From FEN-1350 sp964643355 (GTDB lineage: Bacteria; Planctomycetota; Phycisphaerae; Sedimentisphaerales; Anaerohalosphaeraceae), in the NCBI GenBank assembly GCA_964643355.1, contig CAZXPW010000017.1:1-64000 (forward strand): a DNA stretch of 64,000 nt. Reading direction: 5' to 3'. The stretch's first letter is position 1. Every line of letters starts with the position of its first letter. Below the pieces are notes generated by a model, which saw only the letters and a program-made list of their open reading frames with translations, ran no database searches and had not been told where the DNA came from. The position numbers were made by a program, and so were the translations under genes. Positions 43,193 through 50,515 of this stretch are shown here, one piece after another.

Positions 43193-44557
43193 TCAATACA
43201 GCGTGAAATTGAACTCGGTCCCCAGCGGCAGGGAATCGACCGTCTTTTTTCCCGCGGCGTTGTTGTAGATATACACGGTCTCCGGAGTAACCAGGATTAT
43301 ATCGGCGATTCCGTCTCCGGTCATATCGCCGGCCAGGACGCTGTTTTCAAATCCGGTCTCCGCAAACCGATTGATTGAACCCGGCGTAAGCAGCGTGGCC
43401 ATACGGCGGCCGCGATGATCGTATATCCCGCCATAGTCGGCCACAACGATTTCATCGAGACCATCGCCGGTCCAGTCGATCAGAAGATGATGGCGAGCGC
43501 AGCCGGTGATGATCTGCCCAAGGGGAGTCCCCTTTTCGTCCAGAACCCAGATCGGGCTTTGACCGGCGGGCTGGTGATCGATATCGACGACGATCTGCGG
43601 GCCGGGATGATCCAAAAATACCTTTCCGATATCGATCGATTCAAAATGATGGCCGGTTCGCTCCCAAAGGGTCTTTCCCGTTCCGTCCAGCATCGCCAGG
43701 GCATTGGCCCCGCAATAGGTAGCCGCCAACCGAAAGTCTTCGGGACTTTTTCCGGTCCGCAATATACGGGCACAATCCAGATGTCCCTTCGATAGATCCG
43801 CTTCGGATGACTGGATCGTCCATCGAACGGACCCGTCCGGATTCAACAAGACAAATCCCGCCAGAATCTCGTCGCGCCCGTCGCCATCCACATCGACGGG
43901 CAATGGCTGATGGGCGGTCCGATATCCGCCCGGATTTTTCACAGTCCACAAGGGTCGGCCGTTGACATCGTAGGCCCAGATTTGATGGTACCGATCCTTG
44001 ACCAGAACATCGCTCGGATACGACCGACCGGAAAGATTGCAGAAGACCAGACAATTGGTCGCATCCTCCGGAATCGCGATTCGCCTGCGTTCGCGTCCGG
44101 TCAATCCGTCCAGCTCAACCAGAAAACCGCGCGTACAGAGAACGACCTCTTTGTTCCCGTCGCCGTTCCAGTCGTGGATCTGACAGGCCACATCGTGATG
44201 CCAGGTCTTCCGCCCCACGGATGGATCACCCCATTTCCACAGAACCGTTCCGTCCAATCGCTGAGCGACGGCCGTCGAGGTATAGTGGGTGTCGTCCTTG
44301 TTGAAATTCTCGGAGCTGACGATTTCCACGCTCCCGTCGTTATCGAGATCGGCCGCAACGACCCATTGTCCGCCGTAGTCCGGATCCAGAACAATCGTCT
44401 TCCACGGAACCACATGCCGGGCACTGTCGGACGGCCCTCCGGTATCCGTAACAGCAAAGTATTGAAAGTCCGCCGCCGGAAATCCCGTTCCCCGCGGGCA
44501 AATCCAGAGCGAGCAGGCCAGAACCGCAAGACAACTGTTCCGGATGCGATTGAACAT
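43193..44557 (-). CDS. Secreted FG-GAP/VCBS-like beta-propeller protein
   Basis: A 454-residue protein with a signal peptide (about 1-27). It contains at least four calcium-binding repeats of integrin-like type: ADLDNDGSVEIV, HDWNGDGNKEVV, VDVDGDGRDEIL, and DMTGDGIADIIL. These lie about every 60-70 residues and suggest a beta-propeller. Similar folds occur in rhamnogalacturonan lyases and in polysaccharide-binding proteins, but I see no defining catalytic residues. The gene is alone on the minus strand, convergent with the repeat protein. An exported sugar-binding or lyase role would fit the nearby glycosidases, but this is inference. Confidence 0.72.
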   Translation of the reverse strand: MFNRIRNSCLAVLACSLWICPRGTGFPAADFQYFAVTDTGGPSDSARHVVPWKTIVLDPDYGGQWVVAADLDNDGSVEIVSSENFNKDDTHYTSTAVAQRLDGTVLWKWGDPSVGRKTWHHDVACQIHDWNGDGNKEVVLCTRGFLVELDGLTGRERRRIAIPEDATNCLVFCNLSGRSYPSDVLVKDRYHQIWAYDVNGRPLWTVKNPGGYRTAHQPLPVDVDGDGRDEILAGFVLLNPDGSVRWTIQSSEADLSKGHLDCARILRTGKSPEDFRLAATYCGANALAMLDGTGKTLWERTGHHFESIDIGKVFLDHPGPQIVVDIDHQPAGQSPIWVLDEKGTPLGQIITGCARHHLLIDWTGDGLDEIVVADYGGIYDHRGRRMATLLTPGSINRFAETGFENSVLAGDMTGDGIADIILVTPETVYIYNNAAGKKTVDSLPLGTEFNFTLY

Positions 44558-44720
44558 AATCTTCTCCTGAAATCATAACAGTACGAGTGACGGTATCCTA
44601 CCACAGTTACAGACTGTCGTCAAAATGCCGACCGGACGCGGATTTTGATTCTCCCTGGACCGAATTTCGTGTACATTATGCAAGCGGTTCGTTATCGAGG
44701 ATCAACGAAGGAGTCGCATC

Positions 44721-45608
44721 ATGTCGGCAAAGATTATTGATGGAAAAGCGGTCGCCGAAAGCATCCGCGGCGAATTGAAACAGCAGGTTACCGAACTCAA
44801 GGCCCGGGGTATCACGCCGGGCCTTGCGGTGATCCTGGTCGGGAGCGATCCGGCCAGCACCTCGTATGTCACCGCCAAGGAGAAGGCCTGCGAGGAGATC
44901 GGCATGTTCTCCTCCGACAATCGCCTGCCCGCTTCGACAAGCCAGGCCGAATTGCTGACCCTCATCGACCGCTTCAACAAAGACCCCCGCATCCACGGCA
45001 TCCTCGTGCAACTTCCCTTGCCCAAACACATCGACGAGGCCGCCGTCCTGCTGGCCGTCGATCCGGCCAAGGATGTGGACGGCTTTCATCCCGTCAATGT
45101 CGGCCGCATGGTCGTCGGGCAGGAGGCCTACTTACCCTGCACGCCCCACGGCATCCTCCAGCTCTTGGTCCGCAGCGGCGTCAAACTCGACGGCGCCGAG
45201 GTCGTCGTCGTCGGCCGGAGTAACATCGTCGGCAAGCCCATCGCCAACCTGTTGATCCAGAAATCGGCCATGGGCAACGCCACCGTCACCATCTGCCATA
45301 CCCGCACCCAAGATCTGGCCGCCCATGTCCGTCGTGCCGATATCGTCATCGCCGCGGCAGGCCGACCCAACACGATCACCGCCGACATGGTCAAGCCCGG
45401 CGCCGTGGTCATCGATGTCGGCGTCAACCGCGTGGAAGATCCGACGAAGACCAAGGGTTTCCGCCTCGTCGGCGATGTGGATTTCCAGGCCGTCCGCGAA
45501 AAGGCCTCCTTGATTACGCCGGTGCCGGGGGGCGTGGGGCCTATGACCATCACCATGCTGCTTTTCAATACCGTCCAGTCGGCCCAATCGCACACCCATA
45601 AACGATGA
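44721..45608 (+). CDS. folD: Bifunctional methylenetetrahydrofolate dehydrogenase / cyclohydrolase
   Basis: Interconverts methylene-, methenyl- and 10-formyl-THF with NADP. Visible motifs are ILVGSDPASTSYVTAKEKAC (catalytic Lys region), ILVQLPLPKH, the C-terminal KDVDGFHPVNVGRM, GRSNIVGKPIANLL for the nucleotide fold, and TPVPGGVGPMTITML. The 295-residue length is usual. AAGGAG precedes the ATG. The gene is single, between the divergent FG-GAP gene and the prepilin-like gene; C1 units from it feed purine synthesis. Confidence 0.96.
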   Translation: MSAKIIDGKAVAESIRGELKQQVTELKARGITPGLAVILVGSDPASTSYVTAKEKACEEIGMFSSDNRLPASTSQAELLTLIDRFNKDPRIHGILVQLPLPKHIDEAAVLLAVDPAKDVDGFHPVNVGRMVVGQEAYLPCTPHGILQLLVRSGVKLDGAEVVVVGRSNIVGKPIANLLIQKSAMGNATVTICHTRTQDLAAHVRRADIVIAAAGRPNTITADMVKPGAVVIDVGVNRVEDPTKTKGFRLVGDVDFQAVREKASLITPVPGGVGPMTITMLLFNTVQSAQSHTHKR

Positions 45609-45700
45609 ATCACATCTTGATATTTTGATTTTTTCTTGCTTTTTCCGATACGATTCAATAGAGTAGAATCGTTCTGGGGGTATATTGATTCTGGAGTGGT

Positions 45701-46570
45701 ATGATGAGTCGAGGACAAAAACACGGACGCGGTTTTACGCTGATTGAACTGCTGGTCGTCGTCGCCATCATCGGGATTTTGCTGGCGATCGTCATTCCGG
45801 CCCTAAACAAAGCCAAAGAAATCGCCCGCGAGTTGATCTGCAAAACCAACATCCGTCAGTATGGCCTTGTCGGCACCCTTTACCTCGAAGACAACGACTT
45901 CAAATTTCCGTTCCCGTGGTGCATCATCTACAAAGAACCGCAAAAGTTTTTTACCAGTGCCGAATATGACCATCAATGGCATGACGACTCCCATCATCCC
46001 GACGAGGCCCCCGGGCATCTGTGGCCCTATTTGCAGAACAAAAAGATCAATGTCTGTCCGGTCTTTGATTCTCTCGCTCGTGCCGGCCGGGCCGAAGGCC
46101 ATACCAATGGGTGTGGGGGAATCGCCATGCGACCGACTTTTACTTACAGCATGAATTCTTATCTTGGCGCGGGACAATACCCCGGATTGGGTTACGGTCC
46201 GTTGTACGCTGGGGGCGTTAAAAAACTATCCGAGATCGAGCGGCAACCCTCTCAGGTGGCCTTCTTCGGCGAAGAAAGCATGTGGATCATTAAACAAAAA
46301 GACGGATCCAATTTGAATAGCGCCTATTTCAATGACAATGTCCTCCTGATCAAAGGTACCGGAACCGCCTTTGATCCCCTTCCAGGAACGGATCAGCGCC
46401 CGTACGCTGATTGTCTGGGTTCGTTCCACAAGACCAGCGACCCCGGTCGATATTTCGGAAAGGCCAATGTGGTTTTTGTCGATGGCCATGTGGATCTGGT
46501 CGAACCGGTCGATTCCTTCCATGCATGCTGGGTCAAACGCGGAAACTGGAAACTGTCCGCCTCAAAATAA
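45701..46570 (+). CDS. Prepilin-like protein with type IV N-terminal cleavage signal
   Basis: A 289-residue protein with the class III signal GFTLIELLVVVAIIGILLAI; the glycine before Phe is the prepilin-peptidase site and Glu at +5 is conserved. The C-terminal half is large (VNVCP-type and FVDGH motifs, the latter near residue 268), as in the DUF1559/H-X9-DG prepilin-like proteins that planctomycetes carry in large numbers. The exact H-X9-DG spacing is not met; His to DG is longer. GGAG stands 5 nt before ATG 45701; a second ATG directly follows. Likely a pseudopilin or surface-anchored protein assembled by the secretion ATPase at 47.2 kb or the machinery at 61-64 kb. Confidence 0.88.
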   Translation: MMSRGQKHGRGFTLIELLVVVAIIGILLAIVIPALNKAKEIARELICKTNIRQYGLVGTLYLEDNDFKFPFPWCIIYKEPQKFFTSAEYDHQWHDDSHHPDEAPGHLWPYLQNKKINVCPVFDSLARAGRAEGHTNGCGGIAMRPTFTYSMNSYLGAGQYPGLGYGPLYAGGVKKLSEIERQPSQVAFFGEESMWIIKQKDGSNLNSAYFNDNVLLIKGTGTAFDPLPGTDQRPYADCLGSFHKTSDPGRYFGKANVVFVDGHVDLVEPVDSFHACWVKRGNWKLSASK

Positions 46571-46599
46571 TCCGCTTCAATATTCAAATCAACGAATCG

Positions 46600-47223
46600 T
46601 TATTTCCGCCACGGGGGGAAATCTTTTTCGTCCGGCGGAAGAATTTTCGGGCGAGTCGGACTCATCATATCGGGGAAACTTTCGCTTTCGCCGTTGCGGG
46701 CCAGCACATACCAGCGAATCGTTCGCTGGACCTGGTCGTCGTGAAATTGTAAAGACAGAGATCCCACCGTATTGCAGACCGACTCGACGGCCTTGACCGC
46801 GGCCGGGCGACGATCCTGCCCAAAGAGCCAGGCCACCTCGTCGCTTTCGGCAAACGGCATCGCATAGAGCGCAAAGGCCAGAAAACTGGTCGCCATATAA
46901 CCGGCTGCAAATCCCGCCACAGCCGCGCCGAACCCGTCGAAGATCGCCGGAAATCGAACCTCGCCGAATCCGCTCAGCAGCGTCGCGCTGAGAGTTTGCA
47001 TCGCAACAAAAAGGATCAGCCCCAAGCCGAACATTGCCGAAGCGTGATGATACGGAGTCTGCCCCACTTCCGGCAACAATCCCACCAGCCGCGGCGTGAG
47101 CATGACCGCGACATAAATCGCCACGGCTGAATTGATCAGGCATTGCCACAGGACAAACAGACCCCGTTTCCGCCCCCACACGGCCGCGACAAGTCCCAAA
47201 AAGATGGCCAGCCAAAACATCAT
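46600..47223 (-). CDS. CvpA-family membrane protein
   Basis: A 207-residue protein with four or five hydrophobic segments (residues 2-18, 26-45, 62-80, 94-120) and a hydrophilic C-terminal tail, matching the CvpA/colicin V production family by layout. These proteins are linked to envelope integrity. It starts 3 nt after the GspE-like gene, so the two are likely co-transcribed. It converges with the prepilin-like gene with only 29 nt between stops. The family assignment is based on topology and the N-terminal pattern and so is moderate. Confidence 0.6.
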   Translation of the reverse strand: MMFWLAIFLGLVAAVWGRKRGLFVLWQCLINSAVAIYVAVMLTPRLVGLLPEVGQTPYHHASAMFGLGLILFVAMQTLSATLLSGFGEVRFPAIFDGFGAAVAGFAAGYMATSFLAFALYAMPFAESDEVAWLFGQDRRPAAVKAVESVCNTVGSLSLQFHDDQVQRTIRWYVLARNGESESFPDMMSPTRPKILPPDEKDFPPWRK

Positions 47224-47226
47224 CGC

Positions 47227-48849
47227 TTACCCCAGATTCGATACCACGCGTTTGACTTCGTCCAGCGTCGTCAATCCCGCCATCACTTTTTTCATTCCCT
47301 CGCGCTTCAGGTTGCTCCGACCTAGCGAATCGCCTTTCTGCTTCAAATCGCCCAGCGACAAGTGGCTCCCGCCTAGGATCGCCTTGATCTCATCGTCGAG
47401 TCGCATGATATCCACCAGAGCCGTTCGCCCCAGGTATCCGGTCTGGTTGCATTTCTTACATCCGACGGGGGCCAACACCTTCGAAGGATCGAATCCTTCT
47501 TTTCGCAAAGACTGGATTGTCTCGGCGTCCAGATCGGCCGGCGCTTTGCAATGTTCGCACAGTTTGCGGACCAGCCGCTGTGAGATCACCAGCGACAGAG
47601 CCGACGCCATCACCAGCGGCTTGATCCCCAGGTCCATCATCCGCACCAGCGTCGCCAGATTGCTCGAACTGTGCAGCGTCGCCAGCACCAGATGCCCCGT
47701 GTGCGAAGCCTGCAGGGCCATGTCGGCCGTCTCGCCGTCGCGGATTTCGCCGACACAAATGACATCGGGATCCTGCCGCAAAATGCTCCGCAGCGAATTG
47801 GCGAAAGTAATATTCGCCTTGGCGTTGACTTCGATCTGGCTGGCGTTCGGCAGGACATACTCGATGGGATCCTCGACCGTCACGACATTTCGGGTGAAAA
47901 AGTCGATCTCGCCCAACATCGCATACAGCGTCGTGGTCTTGCCGCTGCCGGTGGGCCCGCAAATGACGATCATCCCCGACGGCTGCTGGAGCGACTCGCG
48001 GATCGTCGCGCAGATCTCCGCCGAGATCCCCACCTCGTCGAGCTTGAGCATCCCCGTCGCCTGGTTGAGAATCCGAAGCGATAGCTTCTCGCCCCCCAGC
48101 ACCCCCGCGCTGGCCACACGGAAAAATACATTGCCTTCGGAAATCCTGGCCATAAACGAGCCGTCCAGGGCGCGCCGCTTTTCGGAGATATCCATCCCCG
48201 AAATCGCCTTGATGCTGTTGACCACCGCCTTGCCCTGATCGTCCGGGACTTCGCGAACCACATGCAAAACGCCGTCGATTCGATAGCGGACCGTGAATTG
48301 ACCGGACCCTTTCGGATCGATCAGGATGTCGCTGGCCCTGCGCCGGATACCCTGCAGGATGATCTCCCGCGTCAGAGTAAGCGTCTCCTGATCGGCGGCC
48401 TTCTGATCGTCCTTGTTGCCGATATCTTCGAAGAAATTCTTGCCCGCCGCGTCGAGCAACTCGATAAAATCCTCCGGCCGGACCGTTCGGCTTTGCAGCG
48501 TCTGTCGTCCCACAAACGCATTGCCGAACAGATATCGGAGGATATCGCGACCGGTGAGGTCGCCCTCCTGCAGCTTGACAGTCAGATCCGCCACCGCCAG
48601 CACGGCAAAAATCAGCGGCCCGAATAACAAACACGAAATGCTCGCCAACGGCTTGTAAGCCGGCAAGATTAACGGACTAAAGGCCACTCGCTGTGAACAA
48701 TACAGACACAGGTACACCCAGGCGATCAGAAGAGCCACTTTCATCGGGCCGAATTGAAGCGATTGCGTAATGTCTCCGAAGGTTGCCAGGACTTCCCCCG
48801 GCCCCCCAATACCCGCAACCGCCGTCGCAATGTCAAGCCCCTGCACCAT
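47227..48849 (-). CDS. GspE/PilB-type secretion ATPase with N-terminal membrane helices
   Basis: Hexameric ATPase that powers type II secretion or type IV pilus assembly. Two hydrophobic helices at about 37-52 and 69-88 occupy the place of the usual N-terminal MshEN/GspE-N domain. The core follows: RRRASDILIDPKGSGQ, FRVASAGVLGGEKLSLRIL, Walker A GPTGSGKTTT (298-307), Asp box EDPIEYVL, Walker B ILRQDPDVICVGEIRDGETA, and HTGHLVLATLH. A CxxC pair (CEHC...CKKC, about 455-490) is the GspE zinc-binding module. The gene is first of a minus-strand pair with cvpA and has a good promoter. A membrane-anchored ATPase is unusual for this family. Confidence 0.88.
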   Translation of the reverse strand: MVQGLDIATAVAGIGGPGEVLATFGDITQSLQFGPMKVALLIAWVYLCLYCSQRVAFSPLILPAYKPLASISCLLFGPLIFAVLAVADLTVKLQEGDLTGRDILRYLFGNAFVGRQTLQSRTVRPEDFIELLDAAGKNFFEDIGNKDDQKAADQETLTLTREIILQGIRRRASDILIDPKGSGQFTVRYRIDGVLHVVREVPDDQGKAVVNSIKAISGMDISEKRRALDGSFMARISEGNVFFRVASAGVLGGEKLSLRILNQATGMLKLDEVGISAEICATIRESLQQPSGMIVICGPTGSGKTTTLYAMLGEIDFFTRNVVTVEDPIEYVLPNASQIEVNAKANITFANSLRSILRQDPDVICVGEIRDGETADMALQASHTGHLVLATLHSSSNLATLVRMMDLGIKPLVMASALSLVISQRLVRKLCEHCKAPADLDAETIQSLRKEGFDPSKVLAPVGCKKCNQTGYLGRTALVDIMRLDDEIKAILGGSHLSLGDLKQKGDSLGRSNLKREGMKKVMAGLTTLDEVKRVVSNLG

Positions 48850-48875
48850 TGTCTCGACACTCCATACCGATTCGG

Positions 48876-48904
48876 AATATATCGGGTCGTATTTCCAAAA
48901 TCAA
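48876..48904 (-). promoter_or_regulatory. Promoter of the GspE-like gene (minus strand)
   Basis: On the minus strand: TTGATT (48904-48899), 17-nt spacer, TATATT (48881-48876). Start near 48869 leaves about 20 nt before the ATG at 48849. Confidence 0.65.
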
Positions 48905-48924
48905 GGAAATTGCGGCTTTCTCCT

Positions 48925-48954
48925 TTGATTATCACCATAGAGAATCGGTATAAT
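48925..48954 (+). promoter_or_regulatory. Promoter of the Kazal-dockerin gene
   Basis: TTGATT (48925-48930), 18-nt spacer, perfect TATAAT (48949-48954). It is divergent from and about 20 bp away from the minus-strand promoter. The start near 48961 leaves a leader of about 41 nt. Confidence 0.72.
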
Positions 48955-48975
48955 AGATTGATTCCTTGAGTCGAT

Positions 48976-49005
48976 ATGAAATCAAGAAACGGGAGGTCGA
49001 TATGA
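48976..49005 (+). CDS. Possible leader mini-ORF coupled to the Kazal gene
   Basis: A nine-codon frame (MKSRNGRSI) whose TGA overlaps the ATG of the Kazal gene by 4 nt. Its own start shares the words GTCGATATGAAA with the start of the main gene but lacks a Shine-Dalgarno sequence. It may be chance. Confidence 0.25.
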   Translation: MKSRNGRSI

Positions 49006-50117
49006 AAACCAGATTTATGCTGCCGCCGGGAATCGGGGTATTTCTCATGGCGAGTGTCGTCCTCGCCTCCGAATGTCAATTTCCCTCCGATTGCAAACCG
49101 GGTCAGTACTGTGCCAAAAAAATCGGCGATTGCGACGGTCCCGGCGAATGTAAGGACCGACCGACCGCCTGTCCCGATCTCTGGGATCCGGTCTGCGGAT
49201 GTGATGGAATCACCTACTCCAACGCTTGCGAGGCCGCCATGGCCGGCGTCAGCGTGAAGTATTCGGGCCCGTGCAAATCCCATTGCTGGGGAAACGGCAA
49301 TTGCCCCTCCAGTCAATATTGTTTCTTTGAAAATTGCATGGCCGAGTCCGGCGTCTGTATGGATCGGCCGACCGCCTGTCCGGATGTCTGGAATCCGGTT
49401 TGCGGCTGCGACGGTCAAACCTATGGAAATGCCTGCGAGGCCGCCATGGCCGGCGTCAGCGTGGATTACGGGGGCCCGTGCAAAGACACACTCTGTACAT
49501 CCAACCAAGACTGCGGGGATGAATACTATTGCCGGTTTGCCAAATGCGAGGATCAGACTGGAACCTGCCAACCGCGACCATCGGCTTGCCCGGATATTTG
49601 GGCTCCCGTCTGCGGTTGTGATGGCAAAACCTACGGCAACGACTGTGAGGCCGCTGCCGCCGGCGTCAGCATTCGACATCACGGCGAATGTCTCCCGCCC
49701 GGCCCGACAATCGTGATGATGGAACCCAAAACCATCGCGGATGATGTTCACACCGGCCCGACCGGAGTGGATCGACTTCGAATCCTCTGGAGCGAACCGG
49801 TTGTCTTCCTCATGGACGACATCTCCGTCGTGGATGAAAACGGATCTCTCGTCTCCATCACGGTCGAAGGCACAGGCACACCCCTTATGACGCTGCATTG
49901 GCGGGATCCTCTGATGCACAATCGCTACACGGTCACCATTCGTGACTCCGTCGTCAGCGCCGCCGCAATCCCCATCGACGGCGATCAGGACGGATCCAGC
50001 GGCGGCCATGCCGTGATCATCATGGAACATCGCCAACGCGCGGATCTGGATAACAATAACCGCATCGACCTGCAGGATCTGGTTCGTCTGGCGGAGATTT
50101 GGCTCTGGAGCGAGTGA
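49002..50117 (+). CDS. Secreted triple Kazal-type protease inhibitor with dockerin domain
   Basis: A 371-residue exported protein with a signal peptide (hydrophobic about 7-22, cleavage after VLA). It has three tandem units of about 69-70 residues, each made of a short Cys-rich part (C-x4-DC-x4-YC) and a Kazal-like domain (RPTACPDLWDPVCGCDGITY, then NxCEAAMAGVS). The DNA units are spaced 207 and 210 nt. After about 230 comes a beta-rich region and then a single dockerin-type calcium loop (DLDNNNRIDLQD) near the C-terminus. GGGAGG lies 5 nt before the ATG at 49002. It may inhibit host, competitor or self proteases while attached through the dockerin; targets cannot be read from sequence. Confidence 0.88.
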   Translation: MKTRFMLPPGIGVFLMASVVLASECQFPSDCKPGQYCAKKIGDCDGPGECKDRPTACPDLWDPVCGCDGITYSNACEAAMAGVSVKYSGPCKSHCWGNGNCPSSQYCFFENCMAESGVCMDRPTACPDVWNPVCGCDGQTYGNACEAAMAGVSVDYGGPCKDTLCTSNQDCGDEYYCRFAKCEDQTGTCQPRPSACPDIWAPVCGCDGKTYGNDCEAAAAGVSIRHHGECLPPGPTIVMMEPKTIADDVHTGPTGVDRLRILWSEPVVFLMDDISVVDENGSLVSITVEGTGTPLMTLHWRDPLMHNRYTVTIRDSVVSAAAIPIDGDQDGSSGGHAVIIMEHRQRADLDNNNRIDLQDLVRLAEIWLWSE

Positions 50118-50136
50118 TCCGACAAAAAGATCGCGG

Positions 50137-50505
50137 TCACAATTTGGGTTCCGATGCCGGCGGGATTTTCTTTGCCAGCAATTCAGCCAGCCGTTGAACC
50201 TCCCGTTCCAGATCGTGAATCCGCGATTGCATCTTCTGCAACTGGGCATCCTCCATCGCCTTGCGACATTCCTCCGCGGCGATCTGCCGAGCCGTCTCCG
50301 TCGCGGCCTGACGGGCCTGCTTGTCGATCTGCTCTTTGGCTTCCATCATCAAAATCGCCGGACCATCGATCTTGACCGTATCCCGCGCCGCCTCCATTGC
50401 GATCTCGCGCATCAGATCCTCCGGCACCTCCGTCGCTTCCTGCGGCTTGGATTCGCATCCCAGGACAAAACATATCCCGATTAGAAAGATCACGGCTCTT
50501 TGCAT
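50137..50505 (-). CDS. Small coiled-coil lipoprotein
   Basis: A 122-residue protein whose N-terminus (MQRAVIFLIGICFVLGCES) is a lipoprotein signal with the lipidated Cys at residue 17. The rest is strongly helical and charged (EQIDKQARQAATETARQIAA near 60, RIHDLEREVQRLAELLAKK near 98), likely a coiled coil. ATG 50505 has AAGGAG 6 nt upstream; a longer frame start at 50535 lacks one. It follows mnmG by 10 nt. It resembles murein-lipoprotein-like or periplasmic spacer proteins by layout only. It converges with the Kazal gene, with 19 nt between the stops. Confidence 0.65.
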   Translation of the reverse strand: MQRAVIFLIGICFVLGCESKPQEATEVPEDLMREIAMEAARDTVKIDGPAILMMEAKEQIDKQARQAATETARQIAAEECRKAMEDAQLQKMQSRIHDLEREVQRLAELLAKKIPPASEPKL

Positions 50506-50515
50506 ACCATTCTCC

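Noticed and set aside
49150..49680. CRISPR-like array suggested by regular repeats
   Set aside because: The 207-nt period is an in-frame coding repeat of Kazal domains, with no spacers and no cas genes.
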